From positions 1 through 64,000 of the forward strand of contig JAUHXZ010000007.1 of the NCBI GenBank assembly GCA_030426725.1: a stretch of DNA of 64,000 nucleotides, in the 5' to 3' direction. Shown here in pieces: positions 16,207-25,199 of the stretch. The notes under the pieces were generated by a model. The model saw nothing but the letters and a program-made list of their open reading frames with translations. It ran no database searches and had not been told where the DNA came from. This DNA comes from Actinomycetes bacterium (GTDB lineage: Bacteria > Actinomycetota > Actinomycetes > Propionibacteriales > Propionibacteriaceae). Within the stretch, counting starts at the first letter, position 1. The number at the start of each line of letters is the position of its first letter. The position numbers were made by a program, and so were the translations under genes.

Positions 16207-17357
16207 GCCGCGACCTCCGCCGCGGGAAGTCGGATGGTGAGCGTCGACCCCTCGCCCGATGTCGAGACCACCTTGAGCGATCCCCCGGCCAGCGAGGCGC
16301 GGTCGCGCAGGCCGTCGAGCCCGAAGCCCGTGCTCGAGGCGCCCACGTCGAAGCCGACGCCGTCGTCGGCGACGTCCATCCGGACGGTGCCGGGTTCGCG
16401 GCCGATCGAGACGGACACCAGCGTGGCGCGCGCGTGCTTGCGGACATTGGCGAGCGCCTCCTGCAGGCAGCGCAGCAGGACCACCTGCGTCTCGCGGTCG
16501 AGGACGGCCCCCGGGGCCACGTCGACGTCGATGGCGAGCCCCGCCTCGGTGCGGAACCGCTCCGCGAGCCGGTCGATGGCGGCGGTGAGGGCGTCGTCGG
16601 CGGGGACGGCCGCCATCCTGGTGATGAGTGCGCGGGACTCGGCGAGTGCCTCGCGCGCCGCCTGCTCGACTGTCCCGATGGTCTCGATGGCCGCCTCCCA
16701 GCGCTCGTCGCGCGCCTGCCGGCCGGCCCGCTCGCTGAGCAGCACGAGCCCCGCAAGGGTCTGCGCGAGGGTGTCGTGGATGTCGCGCGCCACGCGCTCT
16801 CGTTCGTGGGCGACGCCCTGCTCGTGGCTCAGCGCCTCGACCTGCGACTGCGCCGCGGTGAGTTCGGTGACGAGTCTCGCGCGCTCCTCACCGTATTCGG
16901 CGATGCTCGAGATCCACAGCCCCATGGCGATGGCGAAGACGACAGCGAGTCCTGCCGAGAGGGCGCCTTCGAGGAAGGCGTCGACCGTGAGCCCGTCCCG
17001 CGCGACCGACCCGGCGAAGACTGCCAGCCCGATCGCGAGGGACCCGATGACCCCGTCGGTGCGGGTGCGTCCCGAGATCCACACGAGCGGGTAGGCGAGC
17101 ACCTGCAGCATCGCCACGAACGGCGAATCGGCGACTCCCAGCGCGATGGCCGCCGCCATCACCGCGACGAAGACGGCGAACCGTCGGCGCGATGGCTCGG
17201 GCGCGGCCGGCCGCTGCACGAGGAAGTAGGCCCCGGCGAACAGGAGCACCGCCAGCGGGCCGACGATCCCCGGTTCCGGGATCGACAGCACCATGAAGAC
17301 GATCGTTCCGGCCGACACCACCGGAACGAGCACGTCCCACCATCTCCTACCGGTCAT
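16203..17357 (-). CDS. Sensor histidine kinase, NarX/DesK type (384 aa)
   Basis: The N-terminal half has about five to six membrane helices (residues 8-152) with only short external loops, so it probably senses within the membrane or through the partner transporter. A short coiled linker leads to a HisKA_3 dimerisation helix with the phospho-acceptor His194 in ERERVARDIHDTLAQ. The ATPase domain shows the N-box ALANVRKHA and the G-box DDGVGFD with GFGLDGLRDR. The ATG at 17357 follows GGAGGCGAC. It is 43 bases downstream of the exporter permease. Confidence 0.92.
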   Translation of the reverse strand: MTGRRWWDVLVPVVSAGTIVFMVLSIPEPGIVGPLAVLLFAGAYFLVQRPAAPEPSRRRFAVFVAVMAAAIALGVADSPFVAMLQVLAYPLVWISGRTRTDGVIGSLAIGLAVFAGSVARDGLTVDAFLEGALSAGLAVVFAIAMGLWISSIAEYGEERARLVTELTAAQSQVEALSHEQGVAHERERVARDIHDTLAQTLAGLVLLSERAGRQARDERWEAAIETIGTVEQAAREALAESRALITRMAAVPADDALTAAIDRLAERFRTEAGLAIDVDVAPGAVLDRETQVVLLRCLQEALANVRKHARATLVSVSIGREPGTVRMDVADDGVGFDVGASSTGFGLDGLRDRASLAGGSLKVVSTSGEGSTLTIRLPAAEVAA

Positions 17358-17400
17358 GTCGCCTCCTCTCCTCGCTGCTGGTCCATTGTCCAGGCTGACG

Positions 17401-18210
17401 CTACGCGTCGCGCCGGATCCACCTGAACGTGATGCGCGACAGCACCAGGCCGACGACCGACCAGATCGCCAGGGCCAGCGCCACGTGCCCGAGGTCCCAG
17501 GCCCCGGACTGTTCGAGCACCGCGTATTCGGGCGGCAGGAAGACCGAGCGCATCCCTTTGGCCATCCAGGCGAGCGGGAACAGGTTGGCGATGCCCTGGA
17601 GCCACTCGGGCAGCAGCCAGAAGAAGATGTACACGCCCGAGATGAACTGGAGCACCAACGCCACGGGCACCACCGTCGCGGAGGCACTGCGCGCGCTGCG
17701 GGCGATCGCCGACACCGCCACTCCGAGGAGCGCCGAGGTGGCGAGGCCGAGCAGGAAGATCCAGAAGAAGGTGACCCACGAAGCGAGGTCGGTGGGCAGG
17801 TCGACTCCCAGCACCATCGACGCGACGACGAGCAGCGCCACGGCCTGCGTCACGCCGGTCAGCAGCACCAGGCCGATCTTCCCGAGGAAGTAGCTCACCG
17901 GTGACAGGGGGCTGCCGCCCAGCCTCTTGAGGGTGCCGTCGTAGCGTTCGAGCGCGATGTCGATCGCCAGGTTCTGCAGGCCGGAGAGCAGCACGCCGGC
18001 GGCGAGCATACCGGGAAGGTACATCTGCACGGCCGTGAGGGCCGGGAGGCCCTGGCCGTAGCTCTGCGCACCCTCGCCACCGAACACCGTGCTGAACAGG
18101 CCCAGCATCAGGATCGGGAACAGGAACGTGAAGAACACGGCGTCCGTGGAACGCACGTACCCGCGGATCTCGTAGCCGGCGCGCCGTGCGCCCTGCACCA
18201 TGGTGTTCAT
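17401..18210 (-). CDS. ABC-2 type exporter permease (269 aa)
   Basis: A six-helix ABC-2 permease of the DrrB/daunorubicin-resistance style. The N-terminal GYEIRGYVRSTDAVFFTFLFPILMLGLF helix, a long extracellular loop, and the central GSPLSPVSYFLGKIG segment that precedes helix three are typical. It overlaps the ATPase gene by ATGA and is followed by the kinase gene. The substrate may be an antibiotic, a peptide or a lipid; nothing in the sequence decides. Confidence 0.9.
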   Translation of the reverse strand: MNTMVQGARRAGYEIRGYVRSTDAVFFTFLFPILMLGLFSTVFGGEGAQSYGQGLPALTAVQMYLPGMLAAGVLLSGLQNLAIDIALERYDGTLKRLGGSPLSPVSYFLGKIGLVLLTGVTQAVALLVVASMVLGVDLPTDLASWVTFFWIFLLGLATSALLGVAVSAIARSARSASATVVPVALVLQFISGVYIFFWLLPEWLQGIANLFPLAWMAKGMRSVFLPPEYAVLEQSGAWDLGHVALALAIWSVVGLVLSRITFRWIRRDA

Positions 18211-19082
18211 CGGGCCATCTCCAGTTCGTCGTCGTGTTCGGATGCTCGATCGAGCATCGCGAGGTAGAGGTCCTCCAGCGCCGGACGCCGGATCTCGAGC
18301 GCCTCCGGTGCCTGCCCGAGGCGGGTTGCCAGGGCCGTGGCGACGGCCAGAGGCTCGTCGGTGCGGACCTCGCGTGCCACTCCGCTCTCGACCCAGCTGA
18401 CGACGGGCATCCGTGCGTCGTCGCCCCCGAAGGTATCCACGGGGCCGATGGCCCGCAGCTCCCCCTGATCGATGACGGCCACCCGGTCGGCGAGCTGCGC
18501 CGCCTCGTCGAGGTAGTGCGTGGTGAGCAGGATCGTGGTCCCCTCGGCCTGGAGCCGCCGGATCAACTGCCAGAACTCCCGCCGGGCATGGGGATCGAAG
18601 CCGGTGGTGGGCTCGTCCAGGAAGAGAAGGTCCGGGTTGCCGATGATGCCGAGGGCGACATCCACGCGGCGCTGCTGACCGCCTGAAAGCTTGGCGATCC
18701 GCCGGCCCGCGAGGCCGGTGAGTCCGACGGCGTCGATGACCTCGTCGACGTCCCGGGGCCGCGGGTAGTAGCCGGCGAACTGGATCAGCTGCTCGCGGAC
18801 CGTGTACGGGGCCGGCTGCCCGGTGGTCTGCAGCACGATCCCCAGCCGCGCCTTCCAGGCAAGCCCGGCGCGTCCCGGGTCCTCGTCGAGCACCGAGACC
18901 TCCCCGCCGTCGCGGCGGCGATATCCCTCGAGGATCTCGACGGTGGTCGACTTGCCGGCCCCGTTGGGACCGAGGAGCGCGAAGGTCTCGCCGCGGACGA
19001 TGTCGAACGAGATCCCGTCGACGACCGTCCTGGGGCCGTATGTCTTGAGCAGGTTGCGCACCCGCACCGCGTTGTTGTCCAT
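18207..19082 (-). CDS. ABC exporter ATPase, DrrA/CcmA type (291 aa)
   Basis: First gene of the exporter/two-component operon. Walker A GPNGAGKST is at residues 39-47, the Q-loop near 86, the signature LSGGQQRRVDVAL near 137-149, Walker B DLLFLDEPTTGFDP near 154-167 and the switch His in TTHYLDEAAQLADR. The C-terminal extension after residue 215 is usual for the daunorubicin-resistance ATPase family. Start at the ATG 19082; no strong Shine-Dalgarno is visible, and GGATAC lies immediately upstream. ADP/ATP cycling drives export by the adjoining permease. Confidence 0.92.
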   Translation of the reverse strand: MDNNAVRVRNLLKTYGPRTVVDGISFDIVRGETFALLGPNGAGKSTTVEILEGYRRRDGGEVSVLDEDPGRAGLAWKARLGIVLQTTGQPAPYTVREQLIQFAGYYPRPRDVDEVIDAVGLTGLAGRRIAKLSGGQQRRVDVALGIIGNPDLLFLDEPTTGFDPHARREFWQLIRRLQAEGTTILLTTHYLDEAAQLADRVAVIDQGELRAIGPVDTFGGDDARMPVVSWVESGVAREVRTDEPLAVATALATRLGQAPEALEIRRPALEDLYLAMLDRASEHDDELEMAR

Positions 19083-19194
19083 GTATCCAGCGTCGCGTGC
19101 CCGCGCGCCGGGCGGCAGCGGCCGTTGGTCTGGTGCGGCATCCTCCGATCGGTGGATGGACCGGGTCCCCCGCGGACCTCCACCCGGTCAGCGA

Positions 19195-20460
19195 CTAGGC
19201 GCCCTGCCAGTACGCTTCCGCGACGCGGGACAGGTACCAGGGGTCCTCGACGCCGCACAGCTCGCGGGCCGAATGCATGCTCAGCAGCCCGATGCCGACG
19301 TCGACCGTCGTGATGCCCAGCCGGGTGGCGGTGATCGGGCCGATCGTCGAGCCGCAGGGCACCGCGTTGTTCGATACGAACGGCTGGCTCGGAACCCCGG
19401 CGGACGTGCACGCGCGGTGCCAGATGCCGGCACCGACGGCATCGGTCGCGTAGCGCTGGTTGGCGTTGATCTTGAGCAGCGGGCCCTTGTTGGGCAGCGG
19501 CTGGTTGACCGGGTCGTGGTGGCCCGGATAGTTGGGGTGGACGAGGTGGCCGGTGTCGGCCGAGATGCAGCTGGAGCGCGCGTACATCGCGCGGGTGGCG
19601 TCGAGGCCCAGCCCGTAGCCGTCGGCGATGCGCTCGAGGGCGTCCTGCAGCACGGGCCCAGCGGCGCCGGTGGTGGTGGCGGAGCCGACCTCCTCGTGGT
19701 CGAACGCCACGAACACCGCCACGTCGTCGCCGGGCTGCGCGGACTCGATGGCGGTGAGGCCGGCGTGGGTGCAGGCCAGGTTGTCCAGCCTGCCGGACGC
19801 GAGGAACTCGCCCTCGAGCCCGATGACTCCGGGCCGCTGAGTGTCGAACAGCGTCAGGTCGTGGCCGACGACATCCTCGGGGGCCACGCCCGCGATGTCG
19901 GCCAGGTGTCCGAGCAGCGTCTGCGCGGTCTCGACGGCGAGGACGGGCTGGGTGGCCTTCTGCCGGTCGAGTGTCAGTGACTCGTTGGCCGAGCGGTCCA
20001 GGTGGATGGCGAGCTGGGCGATGCGGGTGACCGGCCCGGTGCGGGCGAGGTGGACGGCGCCGTCCGAGGTGACGAGGCGTCCGGCGACGCCCAGATCGCG
20101 GTCCAGCCACGAATTGAGCAGCGCCCCGCCGTAGACCTCGACGCCGATCTGCGTCCAGCCCGCGGACCGGATGAGTGCACCGGGCTTGACCTTGAAGCTG
20201 GGCGAGTCCGTGTGGGTGCCGACGATCCTGAACGACGTGTCCTCGTCCGCCTCCGCCGGGGCCACCCAGGCGACGACGGCTCCCTGGCGCTGGATGAAGC
20301 GGCGCCCGGCGACCCCGCCGAACGGCCGCGCGGGGTCCATCTGCTCGAAGCCGGCCGCGCGCAGCCTGTCCGCGATGGTGTGCGCGGCGTGGTAGGACGT
20401 GGGCGAGGAGGCGACGAAGTCGGCCAGGTCGTCGATGTGGGTCCGGGCGTCGATCAGCAT
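19195..20460 (-). CDS. apeB: M18 family aminopeptidase (421 aa)
   Basis: A cytosolic di-zinc aminopeptidase that removes N-terminal, often acidic, residues. Metal ligands are recognisable as His83 and Asp85 of GTHTDSPSFKVKP, the bridging Asp in SGRLDNLACTHAG, the Glu pair in FDHEEVGS, and the C-terminal His in LLSMHSARELCG. Length and motif order match bacterial M18 enzymes such as PepC/ApeB. It is a single gene, separated by 112 bases from the exporter operon downstream and divergent from rmuC. Confidence 0.92.
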   Translation of the reverse strand: MLIDARTHIDDLADFVASSPTSYHAAHTIADRLRAAGFEQMDPARPFGGVAGRRFIQRQGAVVAWVAPAEADEDTSFRIVGTHTDSPSFKVKPGALIRSAGWTQIGVEVYGGALLNSWLDRDLGVAGRLVTSDGAVHLARTGPVTRIAQLAIHLDRSANESLTLDRQKATQPVLAVETAQTLLGHLADIAGVAPEDVVGHDLTLFDTQRPGVIGLEGEFLASGRLDNLACTHAGLTAIESAQPGDDVAVFVAFDHEEVGSATTTGAAGPVLQDALERIADGYGLGLDATRAMYARSSCISADTGHLVHPNYPGHHDPVNQPLPNKGPLLKINANQRYATDAVGAGIWHRACTSAGVPSQPFVSNNAVPCGSTIGPITATRLGITTVDVGIGLLSMHSARELCGVEDPWYLSRVAEAYWQGA

Positions 20461-20530
20461 GCCGCCAACGTTAGCCCGCCGCGCCGACGCTCCCCGTCGG
20501 AGGTGGACGGAGCGCCTGTCTGGTTTTGTC

Positions 20531-20537
20531 GGAGGGG
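20531..20537 (+). promoter_or_regulatory. Ribosome binding site that selects the rmuC TTG start
   Basis: GGAGGGG ends five bases before a TTG at 20543 and seventeen bases before the in-frame ATG at 20555. The spacing favours TTG initiation. Confidence 0.6.
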
Positions 20538-20542
20538 TCTGA

Positions 20543-22114
20543 TTGAGTGGTCACATGGACGTTTCCACCGTCATCCTCATCGTCGTCGTGGCACTCGCTC
20601 TGGGCGCCGGGCTCGGCTTCGTCGTGGGCCGGCAGCGCGGGGCCGCCGAGGCCGCCAACAGGGCCGGAGCGGCCGAGCAGCAGTCGCGGGCCGCCGAGCA
20701 GCTGGCCCTCTCCGACGCCCGTCAGGAGTCGGCGCGCGCCTGGCAGGAGGCGGCCCGCGTCCGGGAGGAGGCGGCCACGGCGAAGGCGGCGATGGCCGGG
20801 CAGGCCGCGGCGCAGGCCGAGCTGCGCGCCGAGCTCGCGGAGGCGGAGCGTCGGCTCGCCGAGGGCCGGAGCCGCGAGGCCGGGGGGTCGGCCGAGGTCG
20901 CGGCGGTCGCGGCACAGCGGGACGCGGCCCTCGAGCGCGCCAAGCAGCTCGCCGCGGACCGCGAGGCCCTCCTCGACCGGTTCAAGGTGCTGTCCGCCGA
21001 GTCCCTCGAGCGGCAGGGCAAGCAGGCCGACGAGGCGGCGGCGGCCCGCTTCCAGGCCACCGAGAAGCTCGTCGCCCCGCTGGCGGACGGGCTCAAGCAG
21101 CTGCAGCAGAAGCTGGTCGACGTCGAGAAGGACCGGGTGCGCATGGCCGCGGAGCTCGGGGAGCAGGTGCAGGCGGTGCGCATCTCGGGCGACGCCATCC
21201 GCCGCGAGACCCTCAGCCTCAGCAACGCGCTGCGCACGCCGCAGGTGCGCGGCGCGTGGGGCGAGCAGAGCCTCAAGCGCATCGTGGAGATCTCGGGCCT
21301 GACGGAGCGGTGCGACTTCGACGCGCAGCACACCTACACCTCGGACGAGGGCCGCTTCCGCCCGGACATGCGCATCAACCTGCCCGGCGGGAAGGTGATC
21401 TTCGTGGACTCCAAGGTCCCGCTGTCGGCCGCGCTGGAGGCCTACAACACCGAGGACGAGACCGCGCAGAAGGCGCACTTCAAGACTTTCGCCGCGCACG
21501 TGCGCAAGCACATCGACGACCTGTCGGGGAAGAGCTACTGGTCCCTGGACCTCGGTTCGCCTGAGTTCGTCATGCTCTACCTGCCGTCGGATGAGTTCTA
21601 CCGGCTGGCACTGGAGCAGGACCCGGCCCTGCACGAGTACGCGGCGCGGCGGCAGATCGTCCTGGCCTCCCCCGGGCTGCTCATCCCGCAACTGCAGGTC
21701 GTCGCGAGCAGCTGGCAGCGGGTCGCCATCGCCGAGACGGCCGCCGAGGTGTCGCGCCTCGGACAGGAGCTCTACGCCCGGCTGTCCACGCTCGGCGGCC
21801 ACTTCGACAAGCTGGGCAAGGCCATCGGCAGCGCGGTCACGCACTACAACAAGGCCGTCGGCGCGGTCGAGAGCCGGGTCATGGTCACGGCGCGGAAGTT
21901 CAAGGACATGGGAATCGTCTCGGAGAGCCTCGACGAGCCGCCGATGGTGGCCACCGAGTCCCCCAGAGAGATCGCGGTGCCGGAGATGCAGCAGTACGAG
22001 GAACTGCGCCAACTCGACCAGGCGGCTTTCGACGCCGTGACACCGGCCGATGACCCGCTCGGGGAGGCCCAGGTCCGCGAACTGCGTCGCCGCACGGGAG
22101 CGTCGGAGGGCTGA
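20543..22114 (+). CDS. rmuC: DNA recombination protein RmuC (523 aa)
   Basis: RmuC limits inversions at short inverted repeats and has a PD-(D/E)XK-like nuclease fold. The protein has one N-terminal membrane helix (about residues 8-28), then a long Ala/Glu/Arg-rich coiled coil to about residue 190. The conserved RmuC core (about 200-480) begins with ALRTPQVRGAWGEQSLKRIVEISGL and continues through PDMRINLPGGKVIFVDSKVPLSAA. I take the TTG at 20543 as start because of its well-placed GGAGGGG; an ATG four codons on is the alternative. Confidence 0.9.
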   Translation: MSGHMDVSTVILIVVVALALGAGLGFVVGRQRGAAEAANRAGAAEQQSRAAEQLALSDARQESARAWQEAARVREEAATAKAAMAGQAAAQAELRAELAEAERRLAEGRSREAGGSAEVAAVAAQRDAALERAKQLAADREALLDRFKVLSAESLERQGKQADEAAAARFQATEKLVAPLADGLKQLQQKLVDVEKDRVRMAAELGEQVQAVRISGDAIRRETLSLSNALRTPQVRGAWGEQSLKRIVEISGLTERCDFDAQHTYTSDEGRFRPDMRINLPGGKVIFVDSKVPLSAALEAYNTEDETAQKAHFKTFAAHVRKHIDDLSGKSYWSLDLGSPEFVMLYLPSDEFYRLALEQDPALHEYAARRQIVLASPGLLIPQLQVVASSWQRVAIAETAAEVSRLGQELYARLSTLGGHFDKLGKAIGSAVTHYNKAVGAVESRVMVTARKFKDMGIVSESLDEPPMVATESPREIAVPEMQQYEELRQLDQAAFDAVTPADDPLGEAQVRELRRRTGASEG

Positions 22115-22145
22115 CCGCAAGACTGTTTCTTGCCAGAATGGCCGC

Positions 22146-23411
22146 ATGAGCGCACTCACCGACCTGGCCGAACAGATCCCCGCCGCCGTCGAGAGGGTCG
22201 GCACCGTCTGTGAGCTGACCCCCGTCCAGCTCAACGCGCGGCTGACGCGGGCCACGGGCTCCGAGATCTGGCTCAAGCGCGAGGACCTCCAGCCGGTGCG
22301 CTCATACAAGCTGCGCGGCGCCTACAACCTCATGGCCCAGCTGACCGAGGAGGAACGCCGGGCCGGGGTGGTGTGCGCCTCCGCCGGGAACCATGGCCAG
22401 GGAGTCGCGTTCTCGGCGGCGACGCTCGGGATCCAGGCAACCGTCGTGGTGCCCCACACGACGCCCCGGCAGAAGCGCGAGCGCATCCTGTCGATCGGGC
22501 ACGGGTTCGTGAACCTCGTGCTGCACGGCGCCAGCTACGACGACGCCTCCCACGAGGCGTCGCGGCTGGCCGCCGAAGGCATGGTTCTGGTGCCCGCCTT
22601 CAACGACGAGCGGACCGTCGCCGGTCAGGGCACGGTCGTGGCCGAGGCGTTCGGCCAACTCGACTTCGTCCCGGACGTCGTCGTCCTGCCTGTCGGTGGG
22701 GGCGGTCTCCTCGCCGGAGCGGCGGCCTGGCTGCGCACCAACCACCCCGGCGTGAGGATCATCGGCGTCGAACCGGAGGGGGCCCCGTGCGTAGCGGCCG
22801 CGATCTCGGCGGGCCGTCCGGTGGAACTGCACGACATCGACACCTTCGTCGACGGCGCGGCCGTCAAGCGGGTGGGCGACGTCCCGTTCGAGGTGATCCG
22901 GGAGGCGCGCGTGGAGCTGGTCCGCGTGCCCGAGGGCCAGGTGTGCTCGGAGATGCTCGAGATGTACCAGACCGACGGCATCATCGCCGAGCCCGCCGGC
23001 GCGATGGCCGCCTCCGCCCTCCCCACGGGCGGCATCGGGCCGCGGGTCCAGATCCCCACCGGGTCGAAGGTGCTCGTGCTGCTGTCGGGCGGCAACAACG
23101 ACGTGTCCCGGTACGCCGAGGTCGTCGAGCGCTCGCTCATCCACGAGGGCCGCAAGCGGTACTTCCTGGTGGACTTCCCGCAGCAGCCGGGCGCGCTGCG
23201 CACCTTCCTCGACTCGGTGCTGGGTCCCGACGACGACATCACGTACTTCGAGTACGTCAAGCGCAACAACAAGGAGACCGGCCCGGCCCTGGTTGGCGTC
23301 GACCTCGGCAATCCGGGCGACTACCGGTTCCTGCTCCAGCGGATCGACGAGTGCGGCATGACCGCCCACGAGGTGGCCTACGACAGCCCGTTCTTCCAGT
23401 TCCTGGTGTGA
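22146..23411 (+). CDS. ilvA: Threonine ammonia-lyase, biosynthetic (421 aa)
   Basis: Deaminates L-threonine to 2-oxobutanoate, the first step toward isoleucine, using PLP. The PLP lysine is Lys55 in VRSYKLRGAYN. The phosphate-binding glycine loop VGGGGLLAG is near residues 183-191. The C-terminal regulatory segment (about 335-421; KRYFLVDFPQQPGALRTFLDSVL) is a single ACT-like domain, as in the roughly 420-residue actinobacterial enzymes that are feedback-inhibited by isoleucine. ATG at 22146 is used because upstream frame is unrelated; the Shine-Dalgarno is weak. Confidence 0.95.
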   Translation: MSALTDLAEQIPAAVERVGTVCELTPVQLNARLTRATGSEIWLKREDLQPVRSYKLRGAYNLMAQLTEEERRAGVVCASAGNHGQGVAFSAATLGIQATVVVPHTTPRQKRERILSIGHGFVNLVLHGASYDDASHEASRLAAEGMVLVPAFNDERTVAGQGTVVAEAFGQLDFVPDVVVLPVGGGGLLAGAAAWLRTNHPGVRIIGVEPEGAPCVAAAISAGRPVELHDIDTFVDGAAVKRVGDVPFEVIREARVELVRVPEGQVCSEMLEMYQTDGIIAEPAGAMAASALPTGGIGPRVQIPTGSKVLVLLSGGNNDVSRYAEVVERSLIHEGRKRYFLVDFPQQPGALRTFLDSVLGPDDDITYFEYVKRNNKETGPALVGVDLGNPGDYRFLLQRIDECGMTAHEVAYDSPFFQFLV

Positions 23412-23420
23412 CGCCCCCGC

Positions 23421-24398
23421 TCAGTGCTTCACGGCGCGGCGCAGGTCCTTGCGCAGCTCCGGCGGCAGCGCGAACTGCAGGGTCTCCTCGGTCAGGCGCT
23501 CCTCGATCGCGTCGGGGAAGCCCTGCGTCTTGAGGTAATCGAGGACCCCCTCGACCAGGACGTCTGGCACCGAAGCGCCGGACGTCACGCCCACCGAGTC
23601 GACGTCTTCGAGCCAGGCCGGGTCGATCTCGCGGGCGTTGTCCACGCGGTAGGCGGCCTTGGCGCCGGCCTCGAGCGCTACCTCGACCAGGCGCACCGAG
23701 TTCGAGGAGTTGCGCGAGCCCACGACGATCATGAGGTCGCAGCCGTGGCCGGCGATCTGCTTGACGGCGAGCTGCCGATTCTGGGTGGCGTAGCAGATGT
23801 CGTCGGACGGCGGATCCATGAGCAGCGGGAACTTCTCGCGGAGCCGGCCGACGGTCTCCATGGTCTCGTCGACCGACAGGGTCGTCTGGCTGAGCCATGC
23901 GACGTTGGCGTCGGCGGGGAGCTCGACCTTGTCGACGTCCTGCGGCGACTCGACGAGGATCGTGTTGTCGGGTGCCTCGCCCATGGTGCCCTCGACCTCC
24001 TCGTGGCCGGCGTGGCCGATGAGCAGGATGCGGGTGTCCTCGGAGGCGAAACGCTTCGCCTCGTGGTGCACCTTGGTGACGAGGGGACAGGTGGCGTCGA
24101 TGGTCTTGAGGCTGCGGTCCGCGGCCTCCGCGTGGACGGCCGGCGACACGCCGTGCGCGGAGAAGACGACGGTGGCGCCCTGTGGCACCTCACCGAGCTC
24201 CTCGACGAAGATGGCGCCGCGGTTCTCCAGGGTCTCGACCACGTGCTTGTTGTGCACGATCTGCTTGCGCACGTAGACCGGAGGCCCATAGAGGTCGAGA
24301 GCCTTCTCGACGGTGACGACGGCGCGGTCGACGCCGGCGCAGTAGCCGCGGGGGGCTGCGACGACGACGCGCTTGCTGGCGGGGGCTTCGCTGGTCAT
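23421..24398 (-). CDS. ispH: 4-hydroxy-3-methylbut-2-enyl diphosphate reductase (325 aa)
   Basis: Last enzyme of the MEP isoprenoid pathway, producing IPP and DMAPP from HMBPP with an iron-sulfur cluster. The three cluster cysteines are Cys20 ([13 protein letters not shown]), Cys104 ([11 protein letters not shown]) and Cys202 ([10 protein letters not shown]). The catalytic Glu lies in [10 protein letters not shown] at about residues 131-140. Length and all motifs are standard. It converges on ilvA with nine bases between and is divergent from the next hypothetical gene. Confidence 0.97.
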   Translation of the reverse strand: MTSEAPASKRVVVAAPRGYCAGVDRAVVTVEKALDLYGPPVYVRKQIVHNKHVVETLENRGAIFVEELGEVPQGATVVFSAHGVSPAVHAEAADRSLKTIDATCPLVTKVHHEAKRFASEDTRILLIGHAGHEEVEGTMGEAPDNTILVESPQDVDKVELPADANVAWLSQTTLSVDETMETVGRLREKFPLLMDPPSDDICYATQNRQLAVKQIAGHGCDLMIVVGSRNSSNSVRLVEVALEAGAKAAYRVDNAREIDPAWLEDVDSVGVTSGASVPDVLVEGVLDYLKTQGFPDAIEERLTEETLQFALPPELRKDLRRAVKH

Positions 24399-24439
24399 GC
24401 GCCCCAGTCTAGGTGGAACCCCGCCGGTACCCTAGCCGC

Positions 24440-25192
24440 ATGCAATCGCCCCAGCTGCACTCAGTCGGCTTCGACTTCGAGACCATCGACAACCTCGTCA
24501 AGGCCGCGTTCGACGCGGGCGTCCGCGGGATCGACTCGGCCCCGGGCTTCGACCTGGTCGGCACCTACTCCGATCCCAGCGGCGCGAGGCTGAGCTTCAT
24601 CAAACGCACCGGGGAGGGCGTCAGCACCTCCGGCGCCCTCGCCGCCGAGGCCCGCTACCGCGCCCAGGTGGTGCGCTTCACGGACCTCCTGGCCCGCGTG
24701 GCGCTCTACGGCCCCGACGAGCCCGGCCCGCTGCTCGCCCAGTTCGTCTCCCTGGTCGACGACCCGATCGCCTACCAGCAGCAGGAGCTGCGCCGCGACG
24801 GCGAGTCGACCGTCGTGCAGGAGCTCCGCGTCGGCGCCCTGGCCATCGACGTCACCGTCCACGAGGACGCCGCCGCCTTCGACGTCTCGCCCGACGCCCG
24901 CCCGGGCGGCGACCTGACGCTCACCGCCGACGCGTTCATCTCCCCCAGCCTCCTCGCCCTCCAGGCGGGCGCCATCCCGGCCGCCGAGGCGTCGCCGGCC
25001 CTCATCATGAGCGTCGAGGTGCAGGGGGTCGAACGACGCCGCAACGAGCTCAGCGGCGTCGAGTTCCAGTACGTCACCGGCAAGAGCCTCGTCGACATCA
25101 CGTGCGCCATCCCCGCCGACGTGCCCGTGGAGGTCGGCAACGTCGTCCACGGCACCTGGTTCGCCACCTGCTCGTCCGGCATCTGGGACTGA
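24440..25192 (+). CDS. Hypothetical protein (250 aa)
   Basis: I do not recognise this protein. It is acidic and apparently soluble, without signal peptide or membrane helix. Two or three Ala-rich helical stretches alternate with strands such as AIDVTVHEDAAAF and GDLTLTADAF, and it ends in HGTWFATCSSGIWD. The ATG at 24440 is preferred to one nine codons upstream because it begins closer to the position after the divergent ispH promoter. It precedes xseA by seven bases, so it is probably the first gene of the xseA-xseB operon. Codon use looks like its neighbours. Confidence 0.7.
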   Translation: MQSPQLHSVGFDFETIDNLVKAAFDAGVRGIDSAPGFDLVGTYSDPSGARLSFIKRTGEGVSTSGALAAEARYRAQVVRFTDLLARVALYGPDEPGPLLAQFVSLVDDPIAYQQQELRRDGESTVVQELRVGALAIDVTVHEDAAAFDVSPDARPGGDLTLTADAFISPSLLALQAGAIPAAEASPALIMSVEVQGVERRRNELSGVEFQYVTGKSLVDITCAIPADVPVEVGNVVHGTWFATCSSGIWD

Positions 25193-25199
25193 CCGTTCC

